Shown piece after piece: positions 1 to 5,901 of a stretch of DNA of 5,901 nucleotides (position 1 is the stretch's first letter; the number at the start of each line of letters is the position of its first letter). A program made the translations under genes and the position numbers. A model generated the notes under the pieces. That model was not told the origin of the DNA. It saw only the letters and a list, made by a program, of their open reading frames with translations, and did not search any database. The stretch comes from Crocinitomicaceae bacterium (lineage in GTDB: Bacteria; Bacteroidota; Bacteroidia; Flavobacteriales_D; Crocinitomicaceae), in NCBI GenBank assembly GCA_013215515.1, contig JABSPC010000547.1, forward strand, positions 1 through 5,901. The letters run 5' to 3'.

Positions 1-2057
1 GCTTTATCCATTAATGGACGGCCGAATTCGTAAAAAGTACTACCTGGCGCAATTTGATAAATACCCAAAGCACTCAAAACATACCATGCCGACATTTGAC
101 CACAATCTTCATTTCCTGAAAGCCCATCAGGGTTATTTGAATACATTTCACGCTGAATTCTATCAATGTAATACTGTGTTTTCTCAGGAGCATTTGTGTA
201 GTTGTACAAATACGCCATATGATGCGAAGGTTCATTTCCATGGGCATATTGGCCGATTAATCCAGTGATATCCGCTTGATGTCTTCCTGAAAGGTCCATT
301 TCGGTGGTAAAGAGACGATCTAACCATGCTTCTAGAGAATCTTTACCTCCAATCAAATCTCTCAATACTCCAACGGCGTGAGGCGCATATAAAGAGTACT
401 GCCAGCTGTTCGCTTCTGTATAGTTGAAATTAACTTCTGCCGGATCAAAAGGGGAGTGCCATTGTCCAGAACGTCGGCCTCTCATAAATTTTGAGTTTGG
501 ATCGTAGAGATTCACGAAGTTCATTGCGCGCTTGAGGTAAGTATCCAGTTTATCCGAAAAAAATAAGTCATCTGTTTCTAACGTGTATCGATTGATCATT
601 TCATGGATGCAATAGTCATCGTAGGCGTATTCCAATGTTTTTGAAACAGACTCAGGCTCAATTCCAGTCCCTAAAAAACCATCTCTTGCGTATTCTAACT
701 TTCCGTATTCGTCCAATGTTGAAGTTGTAATCATTGCTTCCAAGGCTTTACGAGCGTCGTAATCATAGATTCCTTTTGAATAAGCATCAGCAATAACGGA
801 AACACTGTGATACCCAATCATACATTCTGTTTCATTCCCTGCAAGCTCCCAAACAGGAAGGTCTTTTTTGTAATCGTAGAAACGCAAAAACGTATTTATA
901 AAGGCATTTGTACGATCAACTTGAGTTAATGTGAAAAGGGGATGGGCTGCTCGATATGTATCCCACAAAGAGAATACAGTATAATTCTCATAATCTTCTT
1001 CTCCCAATTGGTGGATATTCTTTCCATATCTGTATTTCCCGTCAACATCACTCGATACATTTGGATTCAAATACGAATGGTATAGGGCTGTGTAGAAGTT
1101 CTTCATTACTTCTTCTTCCTTTGAAGTGAAGCTAATTTTATTCAATTCAACTCTCCATTTGTTCTGAACGCGCACTTTTGCAGCTTCAAATTTCCAATCT
1201 GGCAGCTCTTTCTCTAGGTTCAATTTAGCGCCATCTTCGCTTACGTGAGACATTCCAACTTTAATGCTTATCTGCTTAGTGGATTTAGGAAAGATCAATA
1301 ACAGCTTATTTCTACCGTTCTTTTTGAATATTCTCGCCTTTTGATACGGCGTATCAATTTTTATGTAGAAATGGAAATATTGTTCTTCAGCCCAAGCATT
1401 AGAAACTCGATTTCCCGATATTGTAGTCTTATCAATCAAGTTAATAGCGCTAGAAATGATTCTGTCCCTATGATCCAAGTCAATTAGAATGAACTTTTTA
1501 CCACTTGTTCTATTGAAAAAATATTGATGATATCCCGCTCTTTCTGAAACAGTCAAGCGAACATTCATGTCTCCTTCATTTAGCTTTACGCTATAATATC
1601 CAGGAGTGGCAATCTCGTCTTTATGGGAGAATCGGGCCTGGTAACCATTATTAGAAGAGTGCCCTGGGTTGATTCTAGGTTTCCCGATTTGAGGGACAAT
1701 TAAGAGATCGCCATAATCACTAACTCCAGTTCCGCTCAAGTGAGTATGACTAAATCCGTAGATTATAGAATCCGAATAATGATATCCTGAACAACCATCC
1801 CATCCATCGTGTCTCGTATCAGGGCTGAGCTGCATCATTCCAAAAGGAGCGCTAGCACCCGGGTAAGTATGGCCATGACCTCCAGTTCCAACGAATGGAT
1901 TTACATATTTCAATTTATCAAATGCAAAGGTACTACGTACAATTTCTCCCGATTTTATTTTTTCTTGTGCGGCGTCACTTGCTTTTTTTAACTCATCAAG
2001 TTGTGCACTCGCTTGGAGTGAAACAAACGCCATTACAATTAGGCTTATTTTTTTCAT
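1..2057 (-). CDS. Secreted GH92 alpha-mannosidase (3' end outside window)
   Basis: Glycoside hydrolase family 92 enzymes are Ca2+-dependent, inverting exo-alpha-mannosidases that trim mannose from N-glycans and mannans. The frame is open from ATG at 2057 to the left edge, giving 685 complete codons without a stop. Residues 1-18 form a Sec signal peptide (MKKI start, hydrophobic core, cleavage predicted at ASA|Q), so the enzyme should reach the periplasm or outside; no lipobox is seen. A charged linker (about 20-48) precedes the N-terminal beta-sandwich, which opens with NPFVGTGGHGHTYPGA (53-68) and PFGMMQLSPDT. The (alpha/alpha)6-barrel part carries WDTYRAAHP (from W365), SVSKTLEYAYDD (470-481), TEANSWQY (E548), HGNEPSHH (E609) and GNEDCGQMSAW (D651), all family hallmarks; I do not assign acid and base among these acidic residues with certainty. 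Family members are usually about 750 residues, so roughly 70 are missing. The start lies 4 nt after the ROK kinase stop. Linkage specificity (alpha-1,2, 1,3 or 1,6) cannot be read. Confidence 0.96.
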   Translation of the reverse strand, partial: MKKISLIVMAFVSLQASAQLDELKKASDAAQEKIKSGEIVRSTFAFDKLKYVNPFVGTGGHGHTYPGASAPFGMMQLSPDTRHDGWDGCSGYHYSDSIIYGFSHTHLSGTGVSDYGDLLIVPQIGKPRINPGHSSNNGYQARFSHKDEIATPGYYSVKLNEGDMNVRLTVSERAGYHQYFFNRTSGKKFILIDLDHRDRIISSAINLIDKTTISGNRVSNAWAEEQYFHFYIKIDTPYQKARIFKKNGRNKLLLIFPKSTKQISIKVGMSHVSEDGAKLNLEKELPDWKFEAAKVRVQNKWRVELNKISFTSKEEEVMKNFYTALYHSYLNPNVSSDVDGKYRYGKNIHQLGEEDYENYTVFSLWDTYRAAHPLFTLTQVDRTNAFINTFLRFYDYKKDLPVWELAGNETECMIGYHSVSVIADAYSKGIYDYDARKALEAMITTSTLDEYGKLEYARDGFLGTGIEPESVSKTLEYAYDDYCIHEMINRYTLETDDLFFSDKLDTYLKRAMNFVNLYDPNSKFMRGRRSGQWHSPFDPAEVNFNYTEANSWQYSLYAPHAVGVLRDLIGGKDSLEAWLDRLFTTEMDLSGRHQADITGLIGQYAHGNEPSHHMAYLYNYTNAPEKTQYYIDRIQREMYSNNPDGLSGNEDCGQMSAWYVLSALGIYQIAPGSTFYEFGRPLMDK

Positions 2058-2061
2058 AATT

Positions 2062-3003
2062 TTAGCTTAATTCATTCCATACAAGTGATGAAGCTCCTAG
2101 TACTGCTGCATTTTTATCATGCAATTCAGAAATTCGAATTTCAATTTTGTCTTTATAAATATGCAGAAGCGCATCTTCCATGTATCCTTTAACTTTCTTT
2201 GCAAAGTTGGGTCCGCTTTGAGCTATCCCACCAAATAGGATAAATGCTTTCGGGCTAGAGAAGCAAGCGAAATCAGCGAGTGATTCTCCAAGTATTTTAG
2301 CCGTATACTCAATAATTTCAGATGCAAACATATCACCCTCTTCAGCCAATTCAAATACTTGACTTGCTTGTGGGTTCGTCATTTTGATCAATTCAGAAGA
2401 TTCGCTGTTCTTTGATTTTAGCTCGATAATAGATCGAACAACACCAGTGGCAGATGCATACGTTTCAAGACAGCCTTTTCTACCGCAGCCACATTTTCTG
2501 CCATTCGGGATCACTCTAATGTGTCCGAACTCACCAGCGAATCCATCGTGACCATAAACCAGTTTACTACTGGTAATAACTCCACTTCCAAGTCCCGTAC
2601 CTAAAGTTATAGTAACAAAATCTTTAAGATCTCTTCCTGCTCCGTATATCAATTCACCAATGGCCGCAGCGTTTGCATCATTCGTTAAGATAGCCTTGAC
2701 CTTAAATCGATATTCAAAGAGTCTAGCAAGAGGTATAATTCCTGTCCAATCAAGGTTTGGGGCAAATTCAATGGTACCGGAAAAGTAGTTTCCATTCGGC
2801 GCTCCAATCCCAATGCCTTTCACTTTTGGTAAATGACCGACAGATTTAACTCTTTGATAGATACTATCAACAAGATCCTCAGGAATAGCGTAGTCTTTAG
2901 TCGAAATTGATTCTTCGTAATAAACTGTGCCATGTTCATCACATAGTCCGAATACAGAGTTCGTCCCACCGATATCAACTCCAAGTGCTAGATTTCTTTT
3001 CAT
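2062..3003 (-). CDS. ROK-family sugar kinase (glucokinase-like)
   Basis: This 313-residue cytoplasmic protein has the length and motif order of bacterial ROK kinases, which phosphorylate glucose or related hexoses (mannose, fructose, N-acetyl sugars) with ATP. DIGGTN at 10-15 is the N-terminal phosphate-binding loop. LTNDANAAAIGE contains the expected catalytic base D109. GTGLGSG (135-141) is the second phosphate loop. EFGH (158-161) followed by CGCGRKGCLE (171-180) gives the ROK zinc site: His161, Cys171, Cys173, Cys178. LFGG (256-259) is the adenosine-region motif. There is no N-terminal helix-turn-helix, so it is a kinase and not a ROK repressor. Its ATG directly follows the TAA of the HD gene with no spacer, and the mannosidase starts 4 nt after its stop. 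Glucokinase is the default name; mannokinase activity would suit the neighbouring GH92 enzyme but is inference. No Shine-Dalgarno is seen; the upstream bases are A-rich. Confidence 0.93.
   Translation of the reverse strand: MKRNLALGVDIGGTNSVFGLCDEHGTVYYEESISTKDYAIPEDLVDSIYQRVKSVGHLPKVKGIGIGAPNGNYFSGTIEFAPNLDWTGIIPLARLFEYRFKVKAILTNDANAAAIGELIYGAGRDLKDFVTITLGTGLGSGVITSSKLVYGHDGFAGEFGHIRVIPNGRKCGCGRKGCLETYASATGVVRSIIELKSKNSESSELIKMTNPQASQVFELAEEGDMFASEIIEYTAKILGESLADFACFSSPKAFILFGGIAQSGPNFAKKVKGYMEDALLHIYKDKIEIRISELHDKNAAVLGASSLVWNELS
2325..2355 (-). promoter_or_regulatory. Candidate internal Bacteroidota promoter inside the ROK gene
   Basis: Read on the minus strand, TTTG (2355-2352) and TATGTTTG (2332-2325) are separated by 19 bases. 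This matches the Bacteroidota sigma-ABfr consensus of a -33 TTTG and a -7 TAnnTTTG with 19-21 bases between. It would start transcription near 2320, about 260 bases before the GH92 start. The sequence also encodes part of the kinase, so a chance match is possible; of three TAnnTTTG matches I found on this strand, it is the only one with a well-spaced TTTG. Confidence 0.25.
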
Positions 3004-3660
3004 TTATTTGTTTTCAGGTTGAAAGTTCCACTCAGCATAAAACTGATTAAGGAAATTTTCCATGAATTGATGTCTTTGCTTACCAATTTCTTTGGCCGTT
3101 TTTGTATTTAAGCGATCAGATAAAAGTAATAATTTTTCATGAAAATGATTGATAGTACTGGTCTTCTCATTCGCATATTCCTCAAAGCTATCATGTAGTT
3201 TGGCTTCCAATTCAGGGATATACATTGCTTGGTTTTTATTACCACCATAAGCGAAGGTTCTTCCAATACCTATTGCTCCAATAGCATCAATTCTATCTGC
3301 ATCTTGAACAATCTTCCCTTCGACAGTGTTCATTTCATTTGGAGTGTTAGCGCCTTTATAGCTCACATTGTCAACAATATACATTATGTGTTCAGCTTTC
3401 GCTTCATTGTAATCATTATCGAGTAGGAGCTTGAAAGCTACTTTCCCTCCTTCATCTAGTCTACCACCATTAAGTTTATAATCGGAAATATCGTGAAGTA
3501 GGGCTGCCAATTCAATGATTTCTAAATCGCCACCTTCCGTTTGTTGTAAGTGCCGAGACATGTTTAGAACACGCAATATATGATGCCAATCATGACCCGA
3601 AGAATCCCCTTCAAATTGAGGGCGAATCTTTTCTTGAATAGTCTCTACGATTGATTTCAT
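3004..3660 (-). CDS. HD-domain phosphohydrolase (YpgQ/YedJ-like)
   Basis: This 218-residue soluble protein has no signal peptide or membrane segment. It shows the HD metal-phosphohydrolase pattern: a His cluster GHDWHH (H23, H26, H27), the defining LLHD pair (H56-D57) and a distal Asp in QDADRIDAIGAIGIGRTF (D120, D122, D125). The HDWxH opening and the DADRIDAIGAIGIGR block are typical of the stand-alone YpgQ/YedJ-type subgroup. A Bacillus member of that subgroup has been described as a metal-dependent nucleotide pyrophosphohydrolase; for this protein the substrate is unknown. There is no GGDEF, RelA/SpoT or nucleotide-binding regulatory domain attached. The start is one base after the propeller stop (TAG-A-ATG) and the stop abuts the ROK ATG, so it is probably co-translated with both. 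Function beyond phosphohydrolase or pyrophosphatase is not claimed. Confidence 0.88.
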   Translation of the reverse strand: MKSIVETIQEKIRPQFEGDSSGHDWHHILRVLNMSRHLQQTEGGDLEIIELAALLHDISDYKLNGGRLDEGGKVAFKLLLDNDYNEAKAEHIMYIVDNVSYKGANTPNEMNTVEGKIVQDADRIDAIGAIGIGRTFAYGGNKNQAMYIPELEAKLHDSFEEYANEKTSTINHFHEKLLLLSDRLNTKTAKEIGKQRHQFMENFLNQFYAEWNFQPENK

Positions 3661-3661
3661 T

Positions 3662-4693
3662 CTATTTTATTAGGTCAAAAGATTGAAATTTACCGTGTTT
3701 CATTGTTGCTATAAGCTTCCCTTCGATACTGTTTAGCGAAAAATAAGCTCCATCTGCAAAGGCAGTCCAGTCCTTACCATTGTTCAATGAGAAATCAATA
3801 CCATTTCTGCCACAGGCATAAAACACTCCGTTAACGCAATAAACACAAGACCTATAACCACGAGGAGGATACATAGAATTCATCCATGTCTCTCCACCGT
3901 CATATGTGTAATATGTAGTATTCATTTTTAAGTGTGGTTGGGTGTAATCCCCTCCTACAATAACACCATACTTTGCATCCATGAAACACATTGAATAAGC
4001 TCCAATTGTTTCTCCTGGATAATAGGGCAATTCAACTTTCTGCCACGTTTCACCACTGTCTTTAGTGCTGAAGTAGTTGCTCCTCATACCACCAGTGATG
4101 AACATGTACGTACTATCATTCATTACCCGAACATTCGTTCCACTTGCTGCAAAAGCAGCCTCACCCTTAAATGCCGCTGGTGCTCCCTCGCATCGTGTCC
4201 AATTCTTTCCTCCGTTTTTTGAATGAAACAAGCTGAATTTACCATCAACAGGGTCACCAAGAATAAACCCTACATCGCCATTAAAATCCATGGCATCAAA
4301 GAAAACACCTTTCCATTCGGGATATTCAATAAATCCTATCGGACCGTGCTTGTTCATTTTAACGAGCTTTCCATCTTTTCCACTTTGCATCCCATAGATG
4401 TATTCACCACTGGATTCTATATCTCTTATTTCGGTAACTCTAGGGAATTTCAGAACCAATTCACCTTCGCCTGTATCAGTATCGTGCTGGAATATTGCGC
4501 CATTGGAATTACCAAAATAAATCAATCCGGTATCAATATATAATCCGCGAGAATAAATATTCGAATCTCCATAAGTGGTGATCGTGGCTTTCTTATTCTT
4601 TTTGATGTATTTCTTTGTATTGCTCTGTGATTTAACATCAAGACTAAGCCCCAAAAAGACACTACAAATTAAAGCGCTTATTAAAATTTTCAT
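3662..4693 (-). CDS. Exported Asp-box (BNR/Ycf48-like) beta-propeller, unknown function
   Basis: This 343-residue protein begins with a Sec signal peptide (MKILISALICSVFLGLSLDV, likely cleaved at VKS|Q), so it acts in the periplasm or outside. A Lys-rich stretch (27-36) follows. The rest is beta-rich with four Asp-box-like motifs, S/T-x-D/N-x-G-x-x-W: SKNGGKNW (158-165), STKDSGETW (209-217), TYDGGETW (263-270) and SLNNGKDW (302-309). These mark BNR/sialidase-like or Ycf48-like propellers. GETIGAYSMCF and PPRGYRSCV are further blocks I associate with a Bacteroidota family often labelled 'oxidoreductase' or 'Ycf48-like' without biochemical support. No sialidase arginine triad or redox-cofactor site is evident, so neither activity is claimed. 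The reading frame starts inside the acyltransferase gene (32-nt overlap); the signal peptide supports that start. The HD gene follows after one base. A structural or assembly role in the envelope is possible but unproven. Confidence 0.85.
   Translation of the reverse strand: MKILISALICSVFLGLSLDVKSQSNTKKYIKKNKKATITTYGDSNIYSRGLYIDTGLIYFGNSNGAIFQHDTDTGEGELVLKFPRVTEIRDIESSGEYIYGMQSGKDGKLVKMNKHGPIGFIEYPEWKGVFFDAMDFNGDVGFILGDPVDGKFSLFHSKNGGKNWTRCEGAPAAFKGEAAFAASGTNVRVMNDSTYMFITGGMRSNYFSTKDSGETWQKVELPYYPGETIGAYSMCFMDAKYGVIVGGDYTQPHLKMNTTYYTYDGGETWMNSMYPPRGYRSCVYCVNGVFYACGRNGIDFSLNNGKDWTAFADGAYFSLNSIEGKLIATMKHGKFQSFDLIK
4662..4693 (-). other. 32-nt out-of-frame overlap of acyltransferase and propeller genes
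   Basis: The last 32 bases of the acyltransferase gene also encode the first residues of the propeller signal peptide in another frame. Both readings are plausible: one gives the charged tail ending KRFNL, the other the signal peptide MKILISALIC. The ATG is preceded by a purine-rich run (gaaaaagaaacaaa), suitable for initiation in Bacteroidota. Confidence 0.8.
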
Positions 4694-5585
4694 TTTGTTT
4701 CTTTTTCAGTTCAACCAGGTTTTCGGGCTGCTCTCGCTTCCATCTTTTATGAGACCAAAGCCAATATGCAGGCTGAGCAATAATCTCCTTCTCAAGCTTA
4801 GTTGTATGGGCTTCAGTTATCTGCCCCCATGTAGTATTACTAGGTTTTTCCGCGACTAAAGATAACTCCATTTTGTAATATCCACGTTTTATTTTTCTCG
4901 TAGCAAAAAACACTACAGAGTAATCAAGATCATGGGCCATCATTTCCGCTCCAAATAGAACGGGAGTCTGCTGATTCAAGAATTCCATCCAATAACTCTT
5001 CAATGCATCTCCAGGTGACTGATCACATAGTACTAATACTGCTTTTAGTGTTTCTGGATTTGACTTAAGCTCTTGCTTATAGTTCTTGGCATTTACGACT
5101 TTCATTCCATACCGTTCGCGTCGTGAGTTGATTTTCTCATCCCAAAACTTTGACGACAAGGGCATCCCGATTCCAATGGCCTTATGCGGGAACAGAAAAT
5201 TTTGAGCTGTAATTAGCCATTCCCAATTGTTATAATGGCCAGATACGAGCAATACATTACGATTGCGATCATGAAGTTCTTGCATCAATTCCGGGTTCTC
5301 AACTTTAAATCGCTTCTTTAGCTCCTTTTCTGAAATTGACAAGTTCTTGATACCTTCCGCAAGAAGATCTGTGAAATGGCGATAGAATTTACGTTTGAGT
5401 CTCGTCTTTTCTTTTGCTGAAAAGCTAGGGAAGCTTCGGTTGATATTTCCTTCAATAGTGGATTTTCGATAAGGTCCGATTGAAATTAGAATCAAATAAA
5501 AGAAATTTGTAAACAAATACAAAACACCTAAAGGCAGGTGCGATAAAGGAACGACGAATATGTAATATCCAATTCGTGCTAACAT
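4662..5585 (-). CDS. Lipid A biosynthesis late acyltransferase (LpxL/HtrB family)
   Basis: This 307-residue protein matches the usual length of LpxL/LpxM-type enzymes, which transfer a fatty acyl chain from acyl-ACP to a lipid A precursor at the cytoplasmic face of the inner membrane. An N-terminal hydrophobic anchor (about 7-37) is followed by a basic, amphipathic region. The HX4E catalytic motif is visible in SGHYNNWEW, with His117 and Glu122. Other family blocks are LVLCDQSPGD (184-193), FLNQQTPVLFGAE (202-214) and the C-terminal PAYWLWSHKRWK (272-283). The last about 25 residues are highly charged and are encoded partly within the overlap with the propeller gene. The start is supported by the TAATG junction with rarA and by the membrane anchor beginning directly at Met1. 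Which acyl position it fills cannot be read. Related lysophospholipid or ornithine-lipid acyltransferases share the fold, but the WLWSHKRWK ending favours LpxL/HtrB. Confidence 0.93.
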   Translation of the reverse strand: MLARIGYYIFVVPLSHLPLGVLYLFTNFFYLILISIGPYRKSTIEGNINRSFPSFSAKEKTRLKRKFYRHFTDLLAEGIKNLSISEKELKKRFKVENPELMQELHDRNRNVLLVSGHYNNWEWLITAQNFLFPHKAIGIGMPLSSKFWDEKINSRRERYGMKVVNAKNYKQELKSNPETLKAVLVLCDQSPGDALKSYWMEFLNQQTPVLFGAEMMAHDLDYSVVFFATRKIKRGYYKMELSLVAEKPSNTTWGQITEAHTTKLEKEIIAQPAYWLWSHKRWKREQPENLVELKKKQNENFNKRFNL

Positions 5586-5587
5586 TA
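5583..5587 (-). promoter_or_regulatory. TAATG stop/start junction, rarA to acyltransferase
   Basis: On the minus strand the rarA stop and the acyltransferase start share one A (TAATG). No Shine-Dalgarno-like GGAG lies in the preceding 20 bases. Such junctions usually allow the terminating ribosome to restart on the next gene, so acyltransferase output is likely tied to rarA translation. The junction is seen directly; the coupling is inferred. Confidence 0.6.
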
Positions 5588-5901
5588 CTTAGAATATCTT
5601 TTGCCCCAAAGTTCTGCAATTTTGGTTTCAATTTCTTGCTCTTTCGGACTACTACCAGCCTTAAAAAAATTCATTCCAGCAATCTCCTTTGGAAGAAAGT
5701 CCTGCTGTACAAAATTACCGGGAAAGTCGTGTGAATACTTATAGCCTTCACCATATCCTAATTCCTTCATTAATTTGGTAGGAGCATTTCGCAAGGGCAG
5801 AGGTATACCCAAGTTTCCAGTCTCTTGTACAAGTTTCTGAGCTCTATTAATAGCCATGTAAGACCCATTTCCTTTTGGCGAATTAGCGAGGTAGATTGTA
5901 C
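5585..5901 (-). CDS. rarA: Replication-associated recombination protein A, C-terminal part
   Basis: These are the last 104 codons of rarA (mgsA), whose product is an AAA+ ATPase of about 420-440 residues related to clamp loaders and acting at stalled replication forks. Only the C-terminal oligomerisation and DNA-binding region is in the window. Diagnostic blocks are LANSPKGNGSYMAINRAQ, then LRNAPTKLMKELGYG (5794-5750), GYKYSHDFPGNF, and the ending PKEQEIETKIAELWGKRY. The Met codon at 5857 is internal: the frame continues upstream to the edge with family-like sequence, so it is not a start. The ATPase motifs lie beyond the right edge. The stop TAA shares one base with the acyltransferase ATG. 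The gene looks intact as far as seen. Confidence 0.95.
   Translation of the reverse strand, partial: TIYLANSPKGNGSYMAINRAQKLVQETGNLGIPLPLRNAPTKLMKELGYGEGYKYSHDFPGNFVQQDFLPKEIAGMNFFKAGSSPKEQEIETKIAELWGKRYSK

Larger units (their letters stand above)
1..5901 (-). other. Six-gene polycistronic unit
   Basis: All six genes share one strand. In order from the right the junctions are -1, -32, +1, 0 and +4 nt. No space remains for independent promoters outside coding sequence or for terminators between genes. Co-transcription is therefore strongly suggested. Neither end of the unit is visible: rarA continues to the right and the mannosidase to the left. Confidence 0.8.

Noticed and set aside
14..268. 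Plus-strand open frame of 84 codons
   Set aside because: It lies opposite the most conserved part of the GH92 gene (HGNEPSHH and GNEDCGQ motifs) and has no recognisable domain; it is a frame shadow.
1925..1932. TACCTTTG promoter-like -7 element within the GH92 gene (minus strand)
   Set aside because: There is no upstream TTTG at proper spacing and no gene start downstream in the window.
1809..1991. Plus-strand open frame of 60 codons
   Set aside because: It is antisense to the GH92 N-terminal motifs and signal-peptide linker, and its low-complexity Phe/Cys tail looks like noise.
3229..3426. Plus-strand open frame of 65 codons
   Set aside because: It is antisense to the HD-domain core and has no domain signature.
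4655..4693. Lipoprotein signal in the propeller (Cys10 after LI)
   Set aside because: The Cys is too close to the N-terminus and the hydrophobic core continues past it; a signal peptidase I site near VKS|Q fits better.
4223..4859. Two plus-strand open frames (4223-4543 and 4575-4859)
   Set aside because: Both are antisense to the propeller and acyltransferase genes. The hydrophobic start of the second is the complement of Lys-rich coding sequence.
5710..5717. TAATTTTG promoter-like -7 element within rarA (minus strand)
   Set aside because: No TTTG or TTG sits at the required distance upstream, and single matches to this element are expected by chance in AT-rich DNA.
5585..5857. Separate 90-residue gene starting at 5857
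   Set aside because: The frame continues to the window edge with sequence typical of RarA, so 5857 is an internal Met.
1..5901. Mobile elements, CRISPR arrays, RNA genes, rho-independent terminators
   Set aside because: Coding sequence fills the window almost without gaps, and I saw no direct-repeat arrays, transposase motifs, tRNA-like blocks or hairpin-plus-T-run structures between genes.

Overview
The window is an AT-rich bacterial segment in which all six recognisable genes lie on the minus strand and read right to left. The affiliation that fits best is Bacteroidota, probably a flavobacterium-like lineage. This rests on a GH92 alpha-mannosidase with Bacteroidota-style motifs, an exported Asp-box propeller of a type common in that phylum, signal peptides ending just before Gln, A-rich translation starts without Shine-Dalgarno sequences, and one candidate promoter of the TTTG/TAnnTTTG type. 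Genus cannot be read from the sequence.

Layout in transcription order: 5901-5585, the last 104 codons of rarA (replication-associated recombination ATPase, 5' end outside the window); 5585-4662, a late lipid A (LpxL/HtrB-type) acyltransferase; 4693-3662, an exported beta-propeller protein with four Asp-box motifs and unknown role; 3660-3004, a soluble HD-domain phosphohydrolase; 3003-2062, a ROK-family sugar kinase (glucokinase-like); 2057-1, a secreted GH92 alpha-mannosidase whose C-terminal end runs off the left edge.

There is essentially no intergenic DNA. The five junctions are a 1-nt overlap (TAATG), a 32-nt overlap, a 1-nt gap, a 0-nt gap and a 4-nt gap. This points to one polycistronic unit with extensive translational coupling. 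Its main promoter and its terminator lie outside the window. One possible internal promoter sits inside the ROK gene, upstream of the mannosidase.

The genes look like a mixed operon: DNA-replication maintenance (rarA), envelope lipid assembly (acyltransferase), an exported protein of unknown job, a probable phosphohydrolase, and a glycan-use pair. In that pair the mannosidase would release mannose outside the cytoplasm and the ROK kinase could phosphorylate an imported hexose. The pairing is an inference from gene order. I saw no RNA genes, CRISPR arrays, mobile elements or clear terminators. Nothing here is clearly a new system; the most useful leads are the uncharacterised propeller and its long overlap with the acyltransferase gene, and the GH92/ROK pair lacking a SusC/SusD transporter in view.
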